DNA of 64,000 nucleotides, from contig JAACJM010000111.1 of assembly GCA_013368315.1 (NCBI GenBank), forward strand, positions 124,001 through 188,000, read 5' to 3'. The stretch's first letter is position 1. Every line of letters starts with the position of its first letter. The translations under genes and the position numbers were made by a program. Shown here in pieces: positions 1-9,700 of this stretch. The notes below the pieces were generated by a model, which had not been told where the DNA came from, made no database searches, and saw only the letters and a list, made by a program, of their open reading frames with translations. The stretch is from Tetrapyrgos nigripes. Its lineage: Eukaryota > Basidiomycota > Agaricomycetes > Agaricales > Campanellaceae.

Positions 1-2571
1 GAATGGAAAACCGCTTTCCAGACCCGCTACGGATCCTTTGAATGGAAAGTGATGCCTTTTGGTCTTAGCAATGCTCCCGCCGCCTTTCAGCGATTTATCA
101 ACGACATCCTCAAGGATCTCCTCGACGTCACCGTCATCGTTTATCTCGACGACGTCCTGATCTATTCCGACAACGAGGAAGACCATCAGAAGCATGTTCG
201 CGAAGTATTCCGTCGGCTCCGAGAGCACGGACTCTTTGTCAATCCCGAAAAATGTTTCTTTTCCGTTGATACCGTGGAGTATCTAGGTTACATTCTCTCC
301 CCTGAAGGGTTAACGATGGATCCTTCCAAAATCCGAACTATCCTGGAATGGCCCGTTCCTCGGAAGGTCCGGGATATACAATCTTTCCCGGGCTTCTGTA
401 ATTTTTACAGACGTTTCATCTTCAATTATTCGGATATCGTCGTACCCCTAACCCGTCTCACCCGAAAAGCTATCCAGTGGAAATGGACGCAGGCATGCCA
501 GGAATCTTTCGATTACCTTAAGCACGCTTTTACTTCCGCTCCGATCCTTGGTCATTGGGTTCCGAACCAAAAGATCATCGTAGAAACCAACGCTTCCGAC
601 TACGCTATCGCTGCAATCCTCTCTCTCCAGTACGATTCCGGAGAGATTCATCCCATCGCATTCCATTCACGCACCTTACAATCCGCTGAACTCAATTACG
701 ATGTTCACGACAAGGAATTGCTTGCCATTTTTGAAGCTTTCCGAATCTGGCAACATTATTTGGAAGGCTCCGGATCCCCTATCGATGTCGTTACCGATCA
801 CAAGAATTTGGAATATTTTTCAACCACCAAAATTCTAACACGACGACAAGTCCGATGGTCCGAGTATCTTTCCGCTTTCAATCTCATTATCCGGTTCCGA
901 CTGGGTAAATTAGGTGCAAAACCCAACTCACTCACTAGACGATGGGACGTCTACCCAAAAGAGGGGGATAGCGACTACGCCAAGGTTAATCCGCAGAATT
1001 TCCGCCCAGTCTTCACCCAAGAACAACTTTCCGAATCGCTCCGAGCCTCTTTCCTCGAAGGACCCGCACTCCGTGCATCCATTATCATGGATATCGAGAA
1101 ACTCCATTCCACAATCCGAGAATCCTACACTTCCGATCCGGAATCACAAACCGGTCTCAAACTAGCTAAGGATTCCTCATCATCCCGATGGAAGCTCGAT
1201 GAATCCGGATTATTACGCTTGGACGATAGGATATTCGTTCCTGGTGCTTCCGACCTTAGACTTCAAGTTTTGTGACAACACCACGACCATTCCCTAGCAG
1301 GACACTTCAGACAAAACCGGACGCTTGACCTTATCCGACACCACTATACCTGGCCAAAGGTCCATGAATTCGTTCGGGATTATGTCGCTTCCTGTACGGT
1401 TTGTGGTCGTAACAAGCCTCGCCGACATCGTCCTTATGGTCTCCTAAAACCACTTCCCGTGCCGGTCCGTCCGTGGGACTCGATTTCCATGGATTTTATC
1501 GAACAACTACCGGATTCCAACGGATACACAGCAATCCTGGTAATTGTGGACCGCGCATCCAAACAAGGAATCTTCATTCCGACTCACGATACCATTACAT
1601 CGGAACAGCTCGCGGAATTATTCGTTCTTCATGTTTTTTCTAAGCATGGTGTTCCTAACCATGTCACTTCCGACCGCGGTTCCGAATTCGTTTCCCATTT
1701 TTTCCGATCCTTAGGAAAAGCTTTGAATATGGAACTTCATTTCACTTTGGGCTATCACCCGGAAGCCGACGGACAAACCGAGCGCACCAATCAGACACTC
1801 GAGCAGTACATCCGAATCTATTGTTCTTACCAACAGGATAATTGGTCTTCCCTACTCCCCATCGCTGAGTTCGCTTACAACAACGCTCCGAACGCTTCCA
1901 CCGGAATCACACCTTTCTTCGCAAATAAAGGGTTTCACCCAAACTTAACGGTTCATCCCGACTACAATCTCGCTTCCGAGCGCGCCCGACATTTCGTTGT
2001 CAATCTCAAGGAACTTCATCGTTTCCTTCGGGATGAGATTCGAGAAGCTCAGAAATGTTACAAAGTACAGGCCGACAAACACCGTCTAGATTTACCAGAA
2101 ATCCCTATCGGTTCCGAGGTGTTTGTGTCCGCAAAACACATAAAAACTACAAGACCCACTCCGAAGTTCTCCGAGAAATTCCTTGGTCCATTCAAAGTTA
2201 TCTCTCGTCCGAGCTCTCTTTCTTATGGCATAAAGCTCCCTGACTATCTCTGTGGAATCCACCCTGTTTTCCATGTGTCCCAACTAGAACCCGCTGTCCC
2301 GAACACGATTCCGAATTGTATCCCAGATCCGCCTGCTCCGGTCGAGATTGAAGGTGAACTTGAATATGAAATCACCGAAATCTTAGACTCGAAAATCGAT
2401 CGGCGCCGTCGGAAATGTCCTCTACTATATTTGGTACAATGGTCTGGTTACGAAGGCACCGACGAAGAATTTTCCTGGCTTCCCATGGATGAGCTAACAG
2501 CCGAAGAAGTTATAGACGAGTATCATCAGAAAAATCCGAACAAACCCGGTCCTCTTCCAATTTCATCTTAA
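1..2571 (+). pseudogene. pol: Chromovirus pol (RT-RNaseH-integrase-chromodomain), one in-frame stop
   Basis: Frame 1 is open from base 1 to the TAA at 2569-2571 apart from a single TGA at 1273-1275. The RT catalytic YLDD lies at 142-153. RNase H follows from about base 560; its first catalytic position, normally TDASD in this family, reads TNASD (codon 589-591), an Asp-to-Asn change expected to weaken activity. The TGA falls between RNase H and the integrase H2C2 zinc module (H..H then CTVCGRNK, about 1276-1430). The integrase core shows its acidic residues in MDFIEQLP, TSDRGSEF and QTERTNQTL. A chromodomain (YLVQWSGYEG...FSWLP) ends the protein. The TGA is best explained as CGA to TGA. With one stop and one catalytic change the copy looks recently inactivated. 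Translational readthrough cannot be excluded from sequence. Confidence 0.9.
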
Positions 2572-2817
2572 TCCTTATTGTTCCGACGTTTACTGTCCCT
2601 TCCAGCGCTCTTCACTAATTTCAATTTATTCTATATTTTCTCATTTTTTCCTTTTACTCCGATCGCATCTTAACTTCACTCGAAATTTGTTCCAAGAAAA
2701 TTTTTTGCCCATCCGGGTCCGGTCGAGTATCCATTACAAAAAATCTATATACAAATGTTCATGTCCATCGCGTCCGGCGCGCATCCGTCCCTTTCCTCAA
2801 TCTTCCTCAATCTTCCT

Positions 2818-3836
2818 CTACCACTGCCTTTGACCTCGGTTTCTTCCCCTTTCCTTTCTTCTTCGGCTTTCCGAGTGAATCCGGCATGTCCAGCAACCTT
2901 GCCTCCATTCCCGTCCACTCCTCATCCTCCATTTTGGGAAGCGGATGTTCGACGATTCCGCCATCGCTTCTAGAACATTCCCTATATGGATGATGCGACG
3001 GAGTTGGGCCAACTGTATGGCACAAAGGGTCGAGACGTCGGGAAGGACGGATTTCTGACCGGTGAAGCTACACCCCACACGTGATGCCGCGCAGGACTCG
3101 CAAGCACGTTTCCCATCACCTTGGGATGTGCACTCCAAACCGAGTCGGGTACACCGGGAACACCGCTATACAATCAAGGTCAAAATCCGAAGGTAAAGAA
3201 AAAACGGAAAAAACAAACGTACCTCGGCATATGCCTCTCCCTTCTCCACCTCAACCTCTTCCTCACTCTCCAAGTCTTCATCCCCAGATCCCTCGTCCCT
3301 ACATCGCCTCCGAGCCGCACGAGGACTACTCGGTCCGGAATTCGCTTTTCTCTTCCCTTTCGCCTTCTCCGACGGGCCCGCATCGGAATGCTCTATCTCC
3401 ACCTCTGGACCCCGTCCCGTCCGTTCCGTTCGTTCCTTCTCCTTCCTTACCCATTCCTCCAGCCGTTTCCTCTCCTCAGCCTCCAATTCCTCCTTCTTCG
3501 CCTTTTCCACGTCTTTCCGCTGCTCCAACCACAACTCCATCAACTCCTCCGCAGCCTCATATTCCTCCATCAGAGCTTCATATGCTTGTCGAGCTAAAGT
3601 TGATTCTGTTAGCATCCGGGGAAAACCCAATTCAAAACCGGTCACGTACCATTCTTGTTTTCCTGCCGAACCCGATGTTTTTCCGTCACCCTCATACCAT
3701 CTTCGATCACTTTCTCCACCAAAGGTTCGGGATGCACAGGAGCCGGAGGTTTCACGTTGGACGTTGTCCATTCGGTCATATACTCCGTCAGGAGCTTGGA
3801 AACGTCAAGGGGAACGTAGGAAGTGGTGGAAGACAT
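2818..3836 (-). CDS. Antisense spliced gene inside the retrotransposon, double-CxxC protein
   Basis: On the strand opposite pol, between the chromodomain stop and the 3' LTR, three exons splice cleanly: 3650-3836, 3223-3605 and 2818-3165, giving 305 residues. The introns (3606-3649 with a GCTAAC branch-like motif just before its AG, and 3166-3222) are GT-AG and keep frame. The product starts MSSTTSYVPLDVSK. It has a charged, helix-prone Glu/Lys/Arg region, an acidic/basic low-complexity stretch, then a paired cysteine motif, CSRCTRLGLEC...ACESCAASRVGC, which looks metal binding. I recognise this layout from many uncharacterised agaricomycete proteins but know no function. Position and orientation suggest it is a passenger gene of the element. 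It could instead be a captured host gene. The RNA product and metal binding are inference. Confidence 0.65.
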
Positions 3837-4126
3837 TGATAACGGTGAAGTTGGTTTTGCTCTGCTTCTGAGGACCTCTCCCTTTTATACGTTTTCAAAT
3901 ACGCGCATGGACCATCCTTATTGTTTCCTGTTCATTTCGTTACCAATTACTTAATTTAGAAACCATTCACAATCCCGATCGTTTCCATTCGTTTCTGATT
4001 CCATTGTTCATTTTCCGGGGTCCACCCCTTTTCTATTTTTTCTTCTATTGTCTTTTCAACTTCATTCCGATGGATTACTATTCGTTTCCATGCCTCTCGA
4101 GGGCTCGAGGCCTAAGAGGGGGATAC

Positions 4127-4758
4127 TGTAATATCTATGCTTCCATACATCTTTCCGATCGCATCCGATTCTTTTCCGAACTTCTTTTCCTTTTATTTCA
4201 AACTTCATTCCCTTTCATCCCGAACACTTTCCGATCATTCATTTCCGATTTCATATCCGAGCTCCACTATTAATCTCCACACACGGATCCCATCCGGGAA
4301 CTCGTGATTCATTTCGGATAACTACTGGATAGCTCGTATCTAATCTCCAAAGCTACTCCACTTCATCTCCAATCCGTTCCACCTTGTTTCCACTTTGTTT
4401 CCACTTCGTTCCGCAGTACTCCATCCATCTCCAATAACACCATGTGCTTTTCCTTTATTTCCGAATCATTCCTATCTTTCTCCTATTCATTCCGATAGTT
4501 TCTGAAGTAGTACTTAAGCTAGCAACTTTGTAGTAGATAGCTTAAGTCTAAAATCGAATTAGCTGGTCTCCTAACTTCATCCGACTTCAGACAACAAAGT
4601 ACCATCTTAACGGATTCCATTCCGTGTCTTCCCTATACTTCATTTCCAGAGACTACCGGTTCCGCCCGGGTCCGTCTTCATCCTTTCCTAAAACTCCAAC
4701 AAGACTTCCGCTCGGGTCCGACATGTTTCCTAACGCTAGGATCTGCCCGGACTTAACA
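4127..4758 (+). repeat. 3' LTR of the chromovirus
   Basis: The LTR begins TGTAATATC directly after the purine-rich tract AAGAGGGGGAT plus a short spacer, and ends TTAACA, so it has the usual TG...CA ends. Its limits are supported by a second, independently bounded copy at 4946-5561 that starts TGTAAGATC and ends TTGACA. A perfect 10-bp inverted repeat (4512-4521 and 4538-4547) is kept in both copies. Confidence 0.85.
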
Positions 4759-4945
4759 GAACTGTAAACACTGTGGTGAACTCGAGTCTATGAATCACAT
4801 ACTCACTGAATGCCGTATGCCTGGCCAAGCCCAAATCTGGACCCTAGCAGAAACACTCTGGACCAGTAAACATGGGGAAGGCCTTTTCGACATCCACCCA
4901 CGCCTCAGTGACATCCTAGGTTGTGGGCTGTCCAATCTGAAATCT

Positions 4946-5561
4946 TGTAAGATCTATGCACTTCCCTATACTTCTTATACCTTTCCGATACTTTCCTATA
5001 CTTCACTTTCCTGTACTTTCCAGTAAGGTCCTGTCCAGATCCTTTCCAGTAGGATCCTTTCCAGATCCTTTCCAGTAGGGTCCTTTCCAGATCCTTTCCA
5101 GTAGGATCCAATGACTTTCCAGTACAGTCTTACTTTCCATTACTTTCCTATCACTTTCCGATCATTCCTTCATTTCCGATTCATCTCCAATCCTACTCCA
5201 ACGTCTCCACTTCATATCCACAACTCCATTTTCCTTAGGAGGCGTTTCCCTTCACCTTTCCTTCTGTAGTTATATTACTCTTCATTTCCGATCCTTTCCT
5301 ATCTTATTCCTACACTTCCCAAAGTAGTACTTAAGCTAGTACATTTGTAGTAGATAGCTTAAGTGCAAACTCGACAAAGCTGGTCTCCTATCCTTCCTCA
5401 ATGGTTCCCTAGAGCTTCCCAGTCTTTCCGACTGAAATCCCTATTTATCTTTATAAGCTCTTTCCTATCTGGATCCACTCGGAATCTCCATCCAATCCAC
5501 TCAAGACTTCCATCCGGGTCCTTGGTGTTTCCTAGCATTGGGTATCCGCATGGACTTGACA
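4946..5561 (+). mobile_element. Solo LTR inserted in the LINE relic, TSD AATCT
   Basis: A diverged relative of the 4127-4758 LTR. It starts TGTAAGATCTATGC, ends CTTGACA, and is flanked by AATCT at 4941-4945 and 5562-5566. No internal retrotransposon sequence is present, so it is a solo LTR, probably left by LTR-LTR recombination. It shares the hairpin region and the downstream GCTGGTCTCCTA segment with the other LTR, but its 5' half carries a tandem repeat that the other lacks. Confidence 0.88.
5035..5112 (+). repeat. 26-bp tandem repeat in the solo LTR
   Basis: Three head-to-tail copies of a 26-bp unit begin at 5035, 5061 and 5087, each starting CCAGATCCTTTCCAGTAGG. They lie in the 5' half of the solo LTR and are absent from the 4127-4758 LTR, so they arose after the copies diverged or mark a subfamily. 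Confidence 0.85.
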
Positions 5562-5905
5562 AATCTAGTAAAACTGGACGACAGAAAGCAAGCAACAACC
5601 AGCTCTGGTGAATCCTAATAGCAGAGTCTGCATACCTGATATGGATACTGCAATGTGAGAGGGTAATAGCAAATGAGAATGAGGCCTACTCGGAACAAGA
5701 AGTCATCAACCACTGGGTTAAAATGATCAACGATTGACTGGAATTAGACTGTAGAATGACAAACAAGAAGTATGGACAAAAGGCCATACCAAAACAATTG
5801 GTCAAGAACACCTGGCAGGGACTTCTAAAAGATGAACACAGACTCCCACACAATTGGACTGGGCTAACTGGAGTTTTAGTGGGTATTGAAAATGACTTGC
5901 AGTGA

Positions 5906-6510
5906 TGCACAGGGATGAGGGAAAGGTAAGTATATAGGTAAGTAAACATCTCATGTCCCCAGCAAAGCCACATTTTATGAACTGAGTCCCACACTCAGTG
6001 CGTAAATGCATTTCTCTGGGGAGGAAGACACTGTAGTTCTATTATGGCTCTGGATTCATGTTATATGTCTATGTCTCTACAAACAAGGACTACGTCCCTT
6101 GTACCTACCATGTGGCTTGAGTGGGCGACCATTGCTAGCCTGTCTCGTCCAGAAATGGACCTAACAAGCCACAAAAAGTGCTCCAAAAAAAAAAAAAAAA
6201 AAAAAATATCTGCCTGTCTACTTTGTGGGACCTATAACCGCTTTCGTACGCGACTCTCCAAGAAGTTCGAACCATTCCACCTGCCTGACTTGCATGCCAG
6301 ACACACCCAGCAGTAACCAATATTCCATGACCAGAAGTTAATTAGGAAACGTCAAATCTCTGGTGCTTGAAAACAGATTCAAAAACTTTAAATTTCTGAA
6401 GCCTTGGCAAGTGATCCAATTGGCTCGGATCTGCTTCCGATAAATTTCTGAAGCACGAAAACCTTTCGTTTCCAAAGGTTTATGCACCATTCACTTGGGT
6501 TCTCACAGTG
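5906..6510. other. LINE 3' end, poly(A) tract and unassigned relic sequence
   Basis: No gene is supported. 5906-6184 looks like the 3' untranslated end of the LINE relic and finishes in a 22-A run (6185-6206). After that no coding signal was found up to the palindrome at 6511. Confidence 0.5.
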
Positions 6511-6556
6511 GCAGTCAACATGTTGACTGCATGTTGACTGCCATGTTGACTGCCAG
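6511..6556. repeat. 20-bp perfect palindrome followed by 12-bp tandem repeats
   Basis: 6511-6530 (GCAGTCAACATGTTGACTGC) is its own reverse complement. It runs into further copies of ATGTTGACTGC(C), giving a short tandem array. The same TGTTGACTGC motif occurs twice near 12063-12085, on the other side of the repeat desert. Function unknown; possibly the edge of a decayed DNA element. Confidence 0.7.
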
Positions 6557-6960
6557 GGTACACTCCCACAGCCTGTTGAGGCCAAAACACTAAAATTTTA
6601 TAAAAGTTTTACAAAAATGCATGGATATAAGCACCAGCATACCTTTGTAAAAACAGTGTATCAACCACCAGGCCGTGGCTTTTTCAACAACCCACTATGG
6701 CTCCTCTGGCATGGAATGGCCTAGGGCAGCCCTACCATTTTGGGTGTGATACGTCTAGCTGGGAGGTCTGGGCAATTCGGATATTACCATATTCTCGACA
6801 CGCAGCCTCAGTCTGCCATATTCTCAATGCATGACCTTATTCAGACTATTTGGTCAAAATCCACCTCTTTCAGATTACATCAGAAATATGCCTACCAGTA
6901 TACCAGTATCCCAAACTGGAAAATGCCATCTTAGGCGTAGCTCGGCACCAGGCTGCACTG

Positions 6961-7265
6961 GCTCAGGTTATTTGGAAAACACTTGTGTGTGGGAACTCCT
7001 TGCACACCTGCCATTGCTACTATATCGTATTTTTCCCTACTACTGTATTGTTTCAAAATTTACACTAGTACATTTATGAATAATGGTACATAAGTTAAAG
7101 TGAGCTTGCTGTTGGGTCTGCTGAATGATGCAGGCTCAGGTTATTCAGAAAGTGCTTGGGCTCAGGCTAATCTGTGTGTGGGAATATTTCTGCCCTCCTT
7201 GTGCGTGTGCCATTGCTACTATATATATTGCCCTACACCACTGTATTATTATACAAATTACATTA
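6961..7265 (+). repeat. Two units of a local repeat family (about 173 bp period)
   Basis: Unit A (from 6961) and unit B (from 7134) both begin GCTCAGGTTATT and share GTGTGTGGGAA, a CTCCTTG block and TGCCATTGCTACTATAT. Unit B is interrupted at a TA by the Tc1-like element and resumes at 9561. Related sequence recurs inverted near 10.9-11.4 kb. No coding capacity is visible. Confidence 0.75.
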
Positions 7266-7291
7266 CAGTTGTGGACAGTCAGCATTGACAA
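7266..7291 (+). repeat. Left terminal inverted repeat of the Tc1-like element
   Basis: It starts CAGTTGTGGACAGTCAG after a TA. The reverse complement of 9535-9560 matches it except for five transitions. Confidence 0.85.
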
Positions 7292-7432
7292 AAATCTTGA
7301 CTGAATTATGGGGGACCAGAGAGTAGCCGGAAAGGGGTGAAAACTGTGTTTTTAGCGTATTTATGACAATCTAAAGAGATTCCAATGAGCTGATTTCCCT
7401 GAAAGTCCATTCAGGCATTTTACCCCCTAAAA

Positions 7433-9329
7433 TTGGCAGTACCCACTAAAAAAATCGGGACAATTCCAGGAAAATGCAGAAAATGCTCCTTCACCAAAAC
7501 TGAGTACAATGACAAAAAAAAAAAAAAAGATATCTCAGCTGCCAAAATTTTGCTCGAGTTGGATGATACTCTTTTGTCAAATGGGAAGGTTGAGATTCGA
7601 GGTTGGGAGGAACTGAGAAATCAAATCAAGAAGGACCTTGGGCGAGCAAAGAAGAACCACTTATCTGTTGTGCAAATTAATCAATTCCAAATCATACGAA
7701 ACTTCACCACTCTCTGTTTGAAGGGATTTTCACATATTGCAGCAAGTCAGGAGATTGCGAGGCAATGGCATGAGGGTGAAGGTGTCCACTTTGCTCGCCG
7801 TGTTCGGGAGTTGGCAAGACACTATCAAGTGTTTGAACAACTTCCAAAAGAACAGAGAGGTGGATTACGCACCTCTATAAGCCTTCTTTCCAATGAAGAA
7901 ACCCAAAAAGTTGCTTTGATGTGGTTGCGTGCCTAAGAGGTTGGCAAGGTCACTCCCAAAGGATTCCAGGACGCATTGAACAACACAGTCCTTCTGAATC
8001 TTGGCATCTGGAGGTCAAAACCTCTTTCTACTCAGACTGCCCACCATTGATTGATTAAGCTGGGCTGGCAGCTGACACAATACCAGAAAGGGGTGTATAT
8101 GGATGGCCATGAGAGAGATGTTGTAAAGTACCGGAATGAGGTCTTTCTTCCCAAAATGGCAGAATATGAAAGATGAATGGCTCATTACAATGAGAATCTG
8201 AAGATGATTCCACCAGTCTTGCTTCCTGGCGAGAAGGAGATTATACCACAATTTCACAACAAGTCATGTTTCCATATGAATGAGTTTCAGTCCCAATCAT
8301 GGTATTTGTCTTTTTATTTCTCTGGTCCTAAGCTCACAATTTACTCTGTAGGCTCGAGAAGGGTCAAACCCTTTTGAAGAGCAAAGGGAAAGGCTGCTTC
8401 TCTCATGTGTCTGATTTTATCAACCCAGAAGATGGCCGACTCGTCCTCCGTGATGCAAATGGGAAGAATATTCAAGATGCATGCCGAGTAATCTATCCTG
8501 GCTCCAATGGCGATGACTGGTGGGATACAGCTCAGCTTCTTGAACAAGTAAAAGATGCCATCAGTATCTTTGAGGCAGCACATCCCAATTGTGTTGCTTT
8601 GTTCATTTTTGATCAATCCTCTGCTCACACTTCTCTTGGTCCAGATGCACTTCGAGCCTTTGATATGAATAAATCTGATGGGGGAAAACAGTGAAAGCAA
8701 AAGGATACTGTTATTCCACAGACAAACCCAGACATTTCTAAACAAGGGAAACCTCAAAAAATGACTACCGCCAATGGCAAACAGAAGGGTATGGAATCTG
8801 TTCTCCAAGAGCGTGGCTTCAATACTCATAGCATGAAGGCTAAATGTCAACCCATGTGTCCATTTGAAAATGAAGACTGTTGCATGGCCCGACTTCTCAG
8901 CAAACAAGATGACTTCCTTAACCAACCATCTATGCTCGAAACACTCACCAAAGACTTGGGTCATGAGTGTATTTTCCTTCCCAAATTTCACTGCAAACTC
9001 AATCCAATTGAAATGGTGTGTTTTACTATACTCTTGTGTACTGTAAGCTGACTGCATATTTTTAGTACTGGGGTTGGTGTAAATATCGATACAGGTAGGA
9101 GACTAAGAAAAGCTTTCAACAAGCCAAAGATGCAGCCTTGAAATGGCTGGATGCATGTCCAATGGATGTAATTCGCCGTTTCATCAATTGCTCATGGCAG
9201 TTCATGAGTGCATATAGGCATGGGCTTACTGGGAAGGCAGCTGAATGGGCTGTCAAGAAGCAGAAGGGTCATAGGGCCGTTTCTGAGCATGCGATGACCA
9301 GTATTGAGGCTATTTTGAATCATTCGTAG
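7433..9329 (+). pseudogene. DDE_3-type (Tc1/mariner-like) transposase, nonfunctional
   Basis: The reading frame can be followed through coding blocks 7433-8301, 8352-9015 and 9066-9329. They are separated by two 50-bp GT-AG introns (8302-8351 and 9016-9065) whose removal restores family continuity. The N-terminal part is helical and probably DNA binding. The catalytic region has YMDGHER, LFIFDQSSAH and HCKLNPIEM, which fit the D-D-E order of DDE_3 transposases. Stops lie at 7934-7936, 8048-8050, 8174-8176, 8692-8694 and 9096-9098. All can be read as C-to-T changes of CAA, CGA or CAG. I recognise intact relatives from agaricomycete genomes by memory only. Both TIRs survive, so the element might still be mobilised in trans (inference). 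Confidence 0.85.
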
Positions 9330-9534
9330 ATTTACCTGACAATAGATGTTGAGTTCGCTGTTGGATGTGCCTCAAGTTATCACTGAAATCCCTTGAAAAA
9401 TCAGCAGTACCCAACCCCTCATGGGAAAAACTTTGGAGATGCATTTTTCGACGTATTTCACTATTCTAACCACAAATCTGGTGAAATTTTAGCCCAAAAA
9501 ATCCAAAATCTCCCTAGATCCGGCCTGCAAAAAA

Positions 9535-9560
9535 TTGTCAACACTGACTGTCCGTGACTG
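9535..9560 (-). repeat. Right terminal inverted repeat of the Tc1-like element
   Basis: Its reverse complement begins CAGTCACGGACAGTCAG. It is followed by TA at 9561-9562 and then by sequence continuing repeat unit B. Confidence 0.85.
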
Positions 9561-9700
9561 TAGTACATCTGTAAGTAATGGTAGATACTGAGATTGCTGT
9601 TGGGTTTGCCAAAAGGATGCTGTGGGCAGGGGGCACCACACCCTGGGAATATTTCTGCCCTACTTGGGCACCCGCCCATACATTATTGGACCCATAAAGG
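9561..9700 (+). repeat. Continuation of the local repeat family after the transposon
   Basis: GTACATCTGTAAGTAATGG at 9563 matches GTACATTTATGAATAATGG at 7068 in unit A. The following GCTGTTGGGTTTGCC also matches. A further block, CCCTGGGAATATTTCTGCCC at 9641, matches unit B and, inverted, 11040-11070 and 11210-11240. Confidence 0.7.

Larger units (their letters stand above)
1..4758 (+). mobile_element. Ty3/gypsy chromovirus LTR retrotransposon, 3' part
   Basis: The window opens inside the reverse transcriptase of an LTR retrotransposon. Seen in order: reverse transcriptase, RNase H, integrase zinc-binding region, integrase core, chromodomain, an antisense gene, a purine-rich tract at about 4114-4123 and a 3' LTR (4127-4758). 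The pol order RT-RNaseH-IN and the C-terminal chromodomain place it in the chromovirus branch of Ty3/gypsy (family knowledge; MarY1-type elements of mushrooms are the nearest I can recall). The gag region and 5' LTR lie outside the window. The five bases after the LTR, GAACT (4759-4763), are the predicted 3' target duplication; the left copy cannot be seen. The right flank is a non-LTR element relic, so this copy landed in older transposon DNA. Confidence 0.9.
4763..5905 (+). pseudogene. Non-LTR (LINE-like) retroelement relic, C-terminal part, split by a solo LTR
   Basis: Two blocks in one frame, 4763-4945 and 5567-5905, make the C-terminal part of an RT/RNase H-type non-LTR element protein. 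The first contains the zinc-knuckle-like CKHCGELESMNHILTEC and an ILGCGL segment. The second contains ILIAESAYLIW and TNKKYG segments ending at TGA 5903-5905. I recognise these from common agaricomycete LINE proteins (family memory). Removing the solo LTR and one copy of its 5-bp duplication joins the two blocks in frame. Internal stops sit at 5609-5611 and 5735-5737, both consistent with CGA to TGA. An A22 tract at 6185-6206 may be the element's 3' tail. The upstream part lies beyond the chromovirus insertion. Confidence 0.8.
7266..9560 (+). mobile_element. Decayed Tc1/mariner-like DNA transposon with TIRs and TA duplication
   Basis: The 2295-bp element is bounded by inverted repeats (26 bp each, 7266-7291 and 9535-9560) and by TA dinucleotides (7264-7265 and 9561-9562), the hallmark of IS630/Tc1/mariner insertion. 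The two TIRs differ at five positions, all transitions. Inside is one decayed transposase gene with two recognisable introns. The insertion interrupts a local repeat unit, and the neighbou­ring unit at 7066-7067 shows the empty site with a single TA. Confidence 0.85.

Noticed and set aside
1273..1275. Pol stop as a programmed readthrough or recoding site
   Set aside because: It lies between RNase H and integrase, not between gag and pol. It fits CGA decay, and the copy also has a changed RNase H residue.
3081..3839. Long plus-strand Pro/Ser-rich frame of 252 codons
   Set aside because: It overlaps the antisense gene, whose splice sites, cysteine motif and helical region are more convincing. 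The Pro/Ser composition is what the reverse of a Glu/Lys-rich sequence produces.
5035..5112. CRISPR-like repeat array
   Set aside because: Units are directly abutting 26-bp tandem repeats without unique spacers, and the genome is eukaryotic.
6185..6206. A22 run as evidence of a processed pseudogene
   Set aside because: It follows the LINE relic in the same orientation, so a LINE 3' tail is the simpler explanation.
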